DNA from: Prionace glauca
Taxonomy: Eukaryota; Chordata; Chondrichthyes; Carcharhiniformes; Carcharhinidae
Reading direction: 5' to 3'
NCBI GenBank assembly: GCA_037974335.1
Contig: CM075760.1
Location: 53,775,890-53,839,889, forward strand
Length of the DNA stretch: 64,000 nt
The position numbers and the translations under genes were made by a program. Below the pieces are notes generated by a model, which saw only the letters and a program-made list of their open reading frames with translations, did not search any database and was not told where the DNA came from. Positions 9,585 through 18,857 of the stretch are shown in pieces (positions within the stretch are counted from its first letter, which is position 1; each line of letters opens with the position of its first letter).

Positions 9585-10138
9585 CCCCCTTTTAATGCTC
9601 CCCTTTTTTTGCTGCCCCCTCCCTTTTTAGTGGCCCCCCCTTTTACAGGTCCCCCCAGTTGTTCCATTTTGTCTTGCTGGCTCCATTCTAACGGAAGTAA
9701 CAACAATCAGAGTCAGTCTCAGATGAAACGATGCAATTATCATCAACATCGTCAGTATTTATGTATTGTTTATTTATTTTAATAACAATAACATCTGGGT
9801 TACAGCACTCAGGGGCAGAATGGAGTTTTATTGGGTAGGAAATACTGACTGAGAAGTGAGATAGTGATGAGGATCAGAAAGAACCGGATCCCCATCCTCC
9901 TTCCTGAGTCTGTAACTGTAGTGAGAGAAATCCTCTGTCGGGAACAGAAATACAGATCCCCATCTCACTGCACTGCTGATCCAACCAATGAGAGGAATGG
10001 AGCAGTGGCACCAATCTGTCCAATCACATCATCGTGTCAGAGTTGGAGCAGTAAACGGAAACTGTGGGCGGGATTATCACAGGCTCAATATTGAGTGAAT
10101 TGTGACTCTCAGCTGCACTGGAAGCGGTTGGAGCGGAA
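9585..10138. other. Low-complexity tail and possible promoter region
   Basis: It starts with C/T-rich runs (9585-9655) and then unique sequence. The part at 9975-10070 has three CCAAT-type motifs (ACCAATGAG, ACCAATCTG, TCCAATCAC) and a GC box (GGGCGGG, about 10067). No gene is confirmed. Confidence 0.35.
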
Positions 10139-10219
10139 ATGAATCTACAGAAGTCTCTGATCACCCTGCACCTGCTCACTGTGCAGGTGTTTAACAAAAA
10201 TGTTGCGGCTGGGACATGA
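10139..10219 (+). other. Isolated leader-like small exon (tentative)
   Basis: ATG at 10139 opens MNLQKSLITLHLLTVQ, a short hydrophobic signal-like peptide, followed by CAG|GTGTTT, a plausible donor; read through, the frame stops after 26 codons. The donor would be phase 0, unlike the phase-1 V leaders here, and no V exon is seen in the next 3 kb. It could be an orphan exon of another immune-type gene or chance. Confidence 0.2.
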
Positions 10220-11060
10220 AGCATCGACAATCATTGAATGGTTGAGCATCGAATGAGACCATTCGGCCTATCCATCTCCAAATCATTTTTCCACCTCTCC
10301 CCCAGCCCCTCACCCCACCCCCCCCCCTTCCCCGCGTCCATTTTGCACACAGACAAGATGCTTTTATTCAAAGATAATTTCCTTCTGAGCGTTTCCATTG
10401 AATGTGCCGCCATCATTTTTGACGACTTGTCTCCAGGTTTGAACAAATCGCAGTAGAATAAGGTTATCTGACTTTTCTCTGCCATTCAGCCATTCGTTCA
10501 GTTAAACTGGCGTACTTGGATTATCGAATGTTCTACTGCTTGAAGCAGTTTTGCCTGATCTATTGCATCGAAGGTTTTAAAATTAAGTGCTAAAATTAAC
10601 GATGGCCTTTAACTATTTGACAAAGTAGAACAATCTCAGTTTCAGAAGTTAACTGATCATCGAATACTGTCAACCCAGTATCATTCTAGTGTACCTTATC
10701 CAATATCTCGACAATCTAAATGGTGATCTCATGATCTCTAAACAGTGTTTTACAAACGGTTAACATTATTTAGACATTGCCTGAATATCTATGAAAGATA
10801 AAATTCAACCTGACCAATTCCAATTTAGATTTCTCGGAAGCAGATACTTGATGAAGGATCATCCAGACTCTAAACTTTGGCTTTATTGTCTCGGCACAGA
10901 TGCTGTCAGGCTTGCTCAGATTTTTCCAGCATTGTGGTTATGTTGTTGTTTTACTATTTCAGAGACAAGCAGGTCTCAGAAATCACGCTTTCCTTATCAT
11001 GGACTGCATTATATTATGTTATTTTTGTTTCTTCTTCTGGAATTCCTGATTCTATTTAGG
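10220..11060. other. No gene visible
   Basis: Unique-looking sequence with a C-rich run (10296-10330) and, at about 10895-10935, a decayed copy of the 'cacagatgctgtcaggcttg' repeat tail. The 203-residue frame starting at 10791 runs into low-complexity pyrimidine-rich DNA and shows no domain. Confidence 0.4.
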
Positions 11061-11400
11061 AAATTGCTTGTCTCACTGTGCCCCTTTGGTTGCCTCACTG
11101 TCTATCTCTCTGGTTCTAGTGATCTCTGCACATTTGTCTCTCTATGTTTCTCCTTCTGTGTTTTCTCCATATATTTGCATCTGTTTCCCTCGTGGCCTCT
11201 TAGTCGTACCCTCACCCATTTCCCTTCTCGCCTCAGTATCTATTTCATTTCTTTCCCTGCCTATCCCAATATTTATCTCTATGTCTCTCCCTCGTTTCAA
11301 TCATTTTCTTTCCTCATGTCTATCTCTCTCATCTCTACCTGCCTCTCCCTATCTATGCCTCTGTACCAACATCTTTCGCAGCTTCTTTCACAATATCTTT
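11060..11400. repeat. Pyrimidine-rich low-complexity tract
   Basis: Long stretch dominated by TCTCT/TTTCC/CTATC words without a fixed period. Two overlapping open frames here are compositional artefacts. Confidence 0.5.
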
Positions 11401-11756
11401 AATTTACGAAAAGAAACCTTGATATAACCTCATTGATTTCTATCAAGTGCAGGAATAGCAAACTGCACTTGATGTTAGGCAATGGACAGAATCTGGGTGG
11501 ATTCATTCACGATGAACACTGGTGCTCTCAGCCGCATGAAAAAGCACACACCCAGCGGAAACCACATTAACTTCGGGACTAAATATTCACTCCTTTTTTT
11601 TTCCAGCCATGACTGAGAAAATTAACTGCAGGATCCGATCAGACCGGCAGATCCGCCATCAAATCAATCTACAGGTTAAATCAGTTTCTGATCAGTTGTA
11701 AATCCCCACAAGCTCAGGGCTAGATATTCAGACCAACTACGGCAGATCGAACTCCC

Positions 11757-12062
11757 AGGATCCTAACCCCAGGGAGCCAGTCTAACCCCTAGACCATATC
11801 CCCAGGGAACCAGGCTAACTGGTTGGACCCTAACCTCAGGGAACCAGTCTAACTCCCTGGACCCGAGCTTCAGGGAGCCGGTCTAACCCCTGGACCCTAT
11901 CCCCAGGGAGCCAATTTAACTCCCTGGACCAGAGCTTCAGGAAGCCAGTCTAATCCCCGCACCCTAACCCCGGAGAGTCAGTCCAACCCCTGGACTCTAA
12001 TCCCGGGGAGCCAGTCTAACCTCTGGACCCTAACCGCAGAGAAAAGGTCTAACCAGTCTAAC
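11757..12062 (+). repeat. Minisatellite, about 33-bp unit
   Basis: About nine diverged tandem copies of a unit resembling 'ggaccctaaccccagggagc' plus 'cagtctaacccct'. Individual monomers differ by substitutions and small indels. Confidence 0.8.
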
Positions 12063-12420
12063 AGTCAGACTCGACCCTGACTGATTTTCAGTGTGAGGAT
12101 TCAATGCTTCCTTCCAGGAGGAATTCCACCGACAAATTCGGGATATTTTATCAAATCAAGCTTTATCCATAACAGTTTAAATAGCACCCTGTCTCGCTCT
12201 CCACCACTGAACAACCTGTAAAGTAAAAAGAAACAACGCCCAATTTCTAACTTATCATAATTTCAGTCCCAAATAACCAAGTCTTCCCATATAAATACAA
12301 TTACTAAACTCAGGTGTTTGCTTTAAATTAGTGTAGAAAATCCTGGAATTGCAACAAGACAGAGACGCTTTTTTTTTAAACAACAGCAGTCAGCAACTCC
12401 TTTAAAACAGTCAGAAGCTT
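12063..12420. other. No gene visible
   Basis: AT-rich unique sequence with a T-run (about 12370). Nothing recognised. Confidence 0.4.
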
Positions 12421-12743
12421 TTTCTCATGATGAAAGAGTCATTTACTAGAGGGCGCAGGTTTAAGGTGTGAGGGGTAAGGTTTAAAGGAGATGTATGAGG
12501 CAATTCTTTTACACAGAGATTAGTGGGTGCCTGGGACACGCTGCCATAGGTAGTAGTAGAGGCGGGTACAACTTTGACTTTTAAAAAGTATTTAGACAAT
12601 TACATGGGTACGATGGGTACAGAGGGATATGGACCAAATGCGGGCAATTGGGATTAGCTTAGAGGTTTACAAAAAAGGACAGCATGGGCAAATTGGGCCG
12701 AAGGGCCTGCTTCCATGCTGGAAACCTCTATGACTCTATGAGT
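12420..12743 (+). mobile_element. CR1-like LINE 3' fragment
   Basis: Reads in the usual order for these tails: 'gcaggtttaaggtgtgaggg', 'tgggacacgctgcc', then 'gggccgaagggcctgcttcc' and a terminal 'tctatgactctatgag'. It is 5' truncated, with decayed coding capacity. Confidence 0.7.
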
Positions 12744-12920
12744 GACTTTTAAGGGGCGTCTGGGCAAGTACATGAATAGGATGGGAATAGAGGATATGCT
12801 CCCCGGAAGGGTAGGGGGTTTTAGTTCAGCCGGGCAGCATGGTCAGTGCAGGCTTGGAGGGCCAAAGGGCCTGCTCCTGTGCTGTAATTTTCTTTATTCT
12901 TTGTTCTTTTGTTCTCAGAA
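12744..12920 (+). mobile_element. Second CR1-like LINE 3' tail
   Basis: Contains 'gccaaagggcctgctcctgt' and ends in TTCTTTATTCTTTGTTCTTT, a different terminal microsatellite from the preceding element, so it belongs to another subfamily inserted next to it. Confidence 0.65.
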
Positions 12921-13218
12921 AAGACCCACAGACGTCAAAGGCTGCATGGTGACGTCGCATATGCCCGCATTCTGACGTTACAGTGCCGGATACTTTGATG
13001 TCACAAAGTCGGACATCACAATACAGGATGCTCTGACTCTTGCGCACGCTACTCCCCCATTTCACTTCATGATCAAAAGTCCCAGAGATCCAGCTCCGGG
13101 CGCGAGAGTATAACTGGTGTTGGGCTCAGATTCATATCCAATAACTTTGCTTTCCCAGGAGTTTTTCCTGTCCTGTGATCTTTCTACAACTGTTTTACAA
13201 GTGTCGATAGGATTCGAC

Positions 13219-13718
13219 ATGAAGCTCAGCTTCGCTTTAATGATAATCTCCTTGGATTTCTTACTCTTCCCTCAGGGCAAGTATGGTCGCTATTTCTGAC
13301 AACGGTATTTTACACATTAGCAATGCTATGTTCTTTTGTGTGTTATCTTGCATTATGCGTTCAGTTGTATTTATTGTGCGACATTGTATTGCACTATGAG
13401 ATTTTAATTTTATGACATTGTTGCATATCTATATATCCTTCCCAGATGCCGCTGGCAGTGAAGAGATTTCACAGTCTCCAGAGTCTATGGTGGTTACCGA
13501 GGGAGACCTGGCATCGTTGAATTGTTCCACTACAGCAGTTGGACCTGTCCTACAATGGTACAGACAATTCCCGAATCGAACAGTGAAGTTTCTGGTGAGC
13601 GGTACCAGTAGTCAGGGCAGGTTCAGTGCTCGGAACATTGTTGCAGAGAAACGAAGCGTTCTGAATGTTAGCGGCACTCGGGTGACAGATACTGCTACCT
13701 ATTTCTGTGCAGTGGAGG
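13219..13718 (+). CDS. Singleton TCR alpha/delta V segment (intact)
   Basis: Leader exon 13219-13276 (MKLSFALMIISLDFLLFPQ) meets the V exon at 13446 (DAAGSEEISQSP). Only a phase-1 junction keeps the frame, which requires a GC donor (CAGG|GCAAGT at 13277) and acceptor cttcccag (13438-13445); the nearby GT at 13281 would leave the wrong phase. C23 is in NCSTT, W41 in LQWYRQFPN and C104 in TYFCAVE, preceded by TDTA. No stops. No close copy exists in the window. TRAV is favoured over TRDV by the CAVE end, but the assignment is inferred. Confidence 0.85.
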
Positions 13719-13757
13719 CACAGTGTTGTAAAGATCAATACGAGTCGCGCAAAAACC
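13719..13757 (+). other. 23-RSS of singleton V
   Basis: Heptamer CACAGTG (13719-13725), 23-bp spacer, nonamer GCAAAAACC (13749-13757). Confidence 0.9.
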
Positions 13758-14145
13758 TACAGAGGGGCAGTCCCGCCGGTTTGTAGCCTACACTTCATCG
13801 AAGAGATAGACATTTTATAAAAATCTCCCTGGAAAACCTCCTCCAATCTCCGAGCAACTGAAGTATATTAATGATCAGGGTTTCTTTTTAGAAAAAGTAT
13901 TTTTAGATGTGAATTATTTCATGACAAAACCCAATGTGATAATCGCAGCGTTGTTTGGTGCTCTTAAAAAGTTAGTTGTTCACCCTGTGGGTTAAATTCA
14001 ATACCAGTCTTTCACAAATCCTGTTTTTGTTATTGTTACAGAATCCAGTGACGCAGACTCACTGCCCTGGATCCATTTGAGGCAGGTGTCTGGATGAACA
14101 TCCCATAACCTTCAGCTAAAGTTGCTGTATATCTGGCACCTTGAG
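13758..14145. other. No gene visible
   Basis: AT-rich 3' flank of the V segment. No repeats or coding signal recognised before the LINE that follows. Confidence 0.4.
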
Positions 14146-15450
14146 AAGAATTGTTTGATAGAGCAGACGCAGGACGGATTCGTTAAGGGGAAGTCGTGTC
14201 TGACGAATTTATTGGAGTTCTATGAGGGTGTAACTAGTGCGGTAGACAGAGGGGAACCGGTGGATGTGATGTTTCTCGATTTTCAGAAGGCATTTGATAA
14301 GTTGCCGCACAAAAAGTTACAGAAAGTTAGGGGGCATGGAGTTGGGGGTAAGGCGTTAGCGTGGATAGAGGATTGGCTGTCAAATAGGAGGCAGAGAGTT
14401 GGTATCAATGGGTACTATTCTGATTGGCGGTCGGTGACTAGTGGAGCGCCCCAGGGAGTAGGGCTGGGGCCTCAGCTATTTACCATTTATACAGATGATC
14501 TGGAGGAGGGAGCTGAGTGCAGGGTGTCGAAATTTGCTGATGACACAAAGATAAGTGGAAAAGCAAATTGTGCGGAGGATATGGAAAGTCTGCAGAGGGA
14601 TCTAGATAGGCTGAGCGAGTGGGCAAGGACCTGTCAGATGGAGTACTATGTTAGCAAGTGTGAGGTTATCCGCTTTGACAGGAATAATAGTAGGAGGGAT
14701 TAGTATTCAAAGGGCGAAAAGCTGCAGCATGCTACGGTGCAGAGGGACCTGGGGGTCCTTGTTCATGAGTCTCAAAAACCCAGTCTGCAGGTGCAGCAGG
14801 TGATCAGGAAGGCAAATGGGATGCTGGCCTTTATAGCGAGAGGGATAGAATATAAAAGCAGGGAGGTCTTGCTGCAACTGTACAGGGCACTGGTGAGGCC
14901 GCAGCTGGAGTACTGTGTGGTGTTTTGCACTTGCGCAAGGATATTTTGGCCTTGGAAGGAGTGCAGAGGACGTTCACTAGGCTGATACCGGAGATGAGGG
15001 GGTTGAACTATGAACAGAGGCTGAATAGACTGGGGTTGTACTCGTTGGAGTATAGAAGGATGAGGGGGGATCTTATAGAGACGTATAAGATAATGAACGG
15101 GATGGATAGGGTAGAGGTGGAGAGGTTCTTCCCGCTCAGAAAGGACAGCAGGACTAGAGAGCACAGCTTCAAGATAAGGGGGGTGGCAGTTTAGAACAGA
15201 GTTGAGGAGGAACTTCTTCACTCAAAGGGTGGTGAATCTCTGGAATTCTATGCCCGTGTAGTGGTGGAGGCTACCTCGCTAAATATATTTGAGACACGGA
15301 TAGATAGGTTTTTGGTAGGCAAGGGAATTAAGGGTTATGGAGAGAAAGCGGGAAAGTGGAACTGATCCACTTCAGATCAGCCATGATCTTATTGAATGGC
15401 CGGGCAGGGTAGATGGCCTACTCCTGCTCCTATTTCTTATGTTCTTATGT
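14146..15450 (+). mobile_element. CR1-clade LINE, 5' truncated, with RT fragment
   Basis: The first frame (14122-14703) encodes reverse-transcriptase motifs: LDFQKAFDKLPH, a SGAPQG block and the FADDTK catalytic motif (F-A-D-D). The homology continues in other frames: LLQLYRALVRPQLEYC (14870-14920), then FTRLIPEMRGLNYEQRL and the C-terminal FKIRGVAV (to about 15190). The 3' end is 'tgatcttattgaatggccgg' followed by TTCTTATGTTCTTATG. At least two frame breaks show it is dead. Same subfamily as the minus-strand copy at 21571-22200. Confidence 0.88.
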
Positions 15451-15583
15451 CATTCTCCACCTCTGCCTACACATATGAATTTCCGGAATGTTCTGAGTTT
15501 TTTACTGGGCTAATATAATTCGGGGGTTGGTGATAAGACTGGTGATTTCCCACACAGTCTCTCTGTTGGTTTGAACAAATGTG

Positions 15584-16056
15584 GAGATGCCGGCGTTGGA
15601 CTGGGGTAAAAACAGTAAGAAGTCTCCCAACACCAGGTTGAAGTCCAACAGGTTATTTGGCAGCAAAAGACACACAACATCGCAGAATCTCTGAGCAGAA
15701 ATTGATAGCCAAGTTCCGCACACATGAGGACGGCCTCAGCCGGGATCTTGGGTTCATGTCACACTATCTGTAAACCCCCGTGACTTGCCTGGGCGTGCAA
15801 AATCTCACTAACTGTCCCGGTTGGAGATAATACACATCTCTTTAACCTGTGCTTAACCTTCTCTCCATTCACATTGTCTGTACCTTTAAGATGTGATTAC
15901 CTGTAAATACTCGCATTCGAAACATTATTTTGTAAATTGAGTATACATATGCCCGTTTGTGAACAGAACTCCCACTTACCTGACGAAAGAGCAGCGCTCT
16001 GAAAGCTCGTGGCTTTTGCCACCAGACGTTGGACTTTAACCTGGTATTGTGAGAAT
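15584..16056. mobile_element. Complete foldback-type interspersed repeat
   Basis: Left arm 'gtggagatgccggcgttgga' through 'ccaggttgaagtccaacagg' (15581-15655). Right arm is its reverse complement, 'cgttggactttaacctggta' (16024-16048), with about 370 bp of unique interior between. Partial copies lie at 3969, 35445, 46395, 52091 and 58738. No transposase is encoded, so it is non-autonomous. Family name not assigned. Confidence 0.6.
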
Positions 16057-16159
16057 AAGGACAGGAACAGCAATGCAAACGTTTGTCATAAAAACCTACC
16101 TCTGTAAGATTAGAAAGAAACTCAGAGAAAGACGTCAAATACACTGCATCGAGTGCGCT

Positions 16160-16476
16160 GAAGTTCTTGTTCGGCATTTTGGCTTTTCACTGTAATTGGT
16201 CGCCCCGTCCTCTACACTGAGGCCGCCTTATATTGAGGTAACCGGTCTTTGTAGACTCGGCAGCAGCCGGCAGATATCGTGCTGCGATCTCGTTTTTCTT
16301 CAGTGCTGCTACATTGGTAATTATCCGTCTTGGCGGCTCTGCTGGTTTCTGTCGATACCACTGCATAGTGTCTATAACTGGTCCGTACATATGCAATTAA
16401 ACTGCACCGAAACCCCTTCTGACAGAATTACCGACACCGGAGACTGATTCACTGCACATAGTCTGCCTGCAAAAGT
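16160..16476 (-). pseudogene. V segment pseudogene (singleton family)
   Basis: Acceptor acttttgcag (16486-16477) is followed by LCAVNQSPVSVILSEG and C23 (FNCIC). A frame change leads into DTMQWYRQKPAEPPRRII (W41 present), and another precedes GLSVEDGATNYS, where C104 should be. The heptamer position reads TACAGTG and no nonamer is found at 23 bp. No leader located. It resembles TRAV-type FR2 but is beyond repair by inspection. Confidence 0.6.
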
Positions 16477-16559
16477 AGATAAATAAAATAGAAGAATCCC
16501 TCCTCATTGTCCCGGGACATACCTTGAGCTATTTCGGGTTGACCAGACTTAAAATAGAT

Positions 16560-17390
16560 TGGTACATGATTACGCCAAAGTCCTGCAGTGGTTTCCACTA
16601 ACTCGTGCAATATCAGTGACCTTTGAACTTACCAACTCTTACCATGTGCCATTAGGCATATTGGAAAAAAATAGCAAGCTGTAATCCACTTGTATTACTG
16701 GAGCGGAACACTGCTTCTGTCGTCATATAATACCGAAGTGTTTTCCTGCCGGAGATTCTGAAATTCACAGATAGACCCTTGCACTAAACACACTGTGGTT
16801 TGTGGTGTGAAGACTCACGGATATTTCCTGCAACTCCAGCTGTCACCTGTGACAAATTGAACTCACAGTTCTGCAACTTTTAGCGAAAGATGAGGTCTTG
16901 GGGCGCCATCTGTCAAACAGCCATTCTCAATGTTGTTAACACTGTTTCACAATATTGCAGGATTTTTGTGTAGCCGTTTATTATGTGTTTTATTACTTTG
17001 ATGAAACTACTACTGCATCTGATGTCTTTGTCATTATTTTGATATTGTTACATTTGACATTTAGATTTGATATCAGAGCATTTGTCCCCGTTTCCGGACG
17101 CGTCTACACCATTAGCACAGTATCTGTTCTGTTGATTAGATGGATGAATTTCGCTTTAATAAACTCATAACTCCAGAAATAATAAGTCTGCACTGTCCAT
17201 TTCGAAAGAACGGACGCTTGCTAATAATCAAAAACGTATGCCAGTGAAATTTAAATAGGGCAATATATCAAGGAGTGTTTTTTTTTGTTTCCACTGAGGG
17301 TTAATCTGCAAGTTTTATTGTGATAGACAATAAACATGTTTAATTCGATTATGTTAATCGCAAGCAGAAAGTTTTATTTCGATATTGCTT
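16560..17390. other. Diverged copy of the E-family 3' flank
   Basis: Matches 7020-7780 in the same orientation, for example 'caactccagctgtcacctgt' and 'gtcctgcagtggtttccact'. Divergence is clearly greater than between P1 and P4. No gene. Confidence 0.5.
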
Positions 17391-17448
17391 ACATCATGCT
17401 CACATCTGAAGCATTTTGGTGTTTTGTCCACAGTCCCCATATCGAGCG

Positions 17449-17487
17449 AGTTATTGTACAGGCTCCTGATCTCTCTGTTTCACCGTG
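17449..17487 (-). other. RSS of E-family V
   Basis: Minus strand: heptamer CACGGTG (17487-17481), 23-bp spacer, nonamer ACAATAACT (17457-17449). Confidence 0.65.
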
Positions 17488-17768
17488 TCTCATTGCACTG
17501 TAATACACCGCAGAGTCTGGCAGCTCAACTTTGTGTACAGTGAGAGTAGTGGAGCCTTTCTCACGGTCCACAGGTACTTTAAACTTGCCTTCAGCTTTTA
17601 CATCTTTGAATGTGGAAACGAGATACTCTGGAGCTTGATCGGTGAGCTGTCGGTACCAGAATACAAAGTCACTTGCAGTGACAGTGACATTGTGATGAAG
17701 AGAGATAGTCTGTCCTTGCGTTGCCAAATACATTGATATCTGAGATGTCTCCGACTGACAAGGAACAG
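17488..17768 (-). CDS. E-family V segment, open frame without disulfide cysteines
   Basis: The V exon follows acceptor ttttgacag (17769-17770) and is open throughout: AVPCQSETSQISMY, GQTISLHHN, DFVFWYRQLTDQ, DSAVYYSAMR. W41 and the DSAVYY motif are kept, but H sits at position 23 and S at 104. The usual V-domain disulfide therefore cannot form; the only cysteine is near the N terminus. No leader exon could be assigned upstream, where a tetranucleotide repeat begins. It may be a slowly decaying pseudogene or a disulfide-free V. The copies at 7822 and 54849 share both substitutions. Confidence 0.6.
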
Positions 17769-18263
17769 CTGTCAAAACAAGAACACAATCAGTATAAGGA
17801 CATATGTAGAGGGATAATTAAATAAAGTCTCTGTGTACATAGACAGAATTAACTTATCTATGCGTCCATCTTTCTATCTATCTGTCTGTCCGTGTCTCTA
17901 TCATTCATCTACGTACTATCGATATTTCCATTTTTCTGTATCCTTGTTTAGGATTTTCTCCAGCATATCTATCTGCCTGGATATCTGAAAAGCAGTTACT
18001 TTTTCCTGTCTGTATTTTAATTTGTGTGTGTAACAAAGAAACAGTAGAGATAACTGAATATGTTCCGACTCATTGCATCTGTAATGACAATTATAGGATA
18101 TTGTAACTCTATCCAGTTGAAGATTAAAGATGAGAAGTCACAGCTTCTAATATCTCTGGCATTTCTAGTAACCCTGGTCTAGAGAAAATTTCACAATGCT
18201 GTGTATACCGGGCACAGAAAAAGATGTTCTCCAGCCGGATCCGCGCTCTCTCTCTCTCTCTGT

Positions 18264-18580
18264 CACTGTGTTTGCTTCACAAAGTGATACATTCCGGAGT
18301 CCTGGACCTCGGTGTCATCGAAAGAGATGGTGTTGGAATTTCTTTACAGTGTCAGTTGGAAATACTGTGCAACGTCCTTTGGTCACATTCCCATCGTAAA
18401 TGGAGGAGATAAATATCGGAGCCCCTGTCAGTGTTTGTCTGTACCGGGCTACAGAGTCGCCTGTAGAAATGGAGAGTCGACAGTTAGGTTCAACCCGCGC
18501 CTGGGTACCTGGCAGAGATCAGATGAAACAGTCTTTGAATTTAAGATCAGAGCTCAAACCAATATCTCCATTCTCCTGCT
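18264..18580 (-). pseudogene. C-family V pseudogene, old copy
   Basis: Minus strand: the stretch with TDKH*QG and SISFDDTEVQDSGMYHF aligns to RQTLRE and SIDETTVLFSGMYLC of the intact C-family gene at 53960. C104 is F; there are several shifts and stops. Heptamer CACAGTG is preserved (18270-18264), followed by a GA repeat where the spacer should be. No leader recognised. It sits 5' of the E-family V at 17488, the same pairing as at 7.8-9.0 kb. Confidence 0.6.
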
Positions 18581-18857
18581 GCTCTTGATGGAGAGACAAA
18601 GGCATGCTTTGTGGGAGATGGAGGGAACCGGAGAAGCAGCAAGCAGCAGTTTGGCCAGATGTATAATGAAATTATCCCCCTTGACAATGGCGCAATGTGA
18701 AGGTACCAAAAAGTGAGCTAATTTGTTTGTTCACCAGCCTGTAACTAAAATTCTAACTTAATTATTCCTCTGGAGACGCTCACTCAGAATAAATGAGGGA
18801 CGCTGTGAAACTAGCGCGGAGCTAAGGTTTAAGCTTTGTTTTATTTTCTGAGAGAGG

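Noticed and set aside
9290-9782. Three overlapping frames of 101-158 residues rich in F, S, L and C
   Set aside because: They follow the pyrimidine tandem repeat exactly; composition alone explains them.
10791-11427. 203- and 119-residue open frames
   Set aside because: They lie in pyrimidine-rich low-complexity DNA, show no domain, and overlap each other in different frames.
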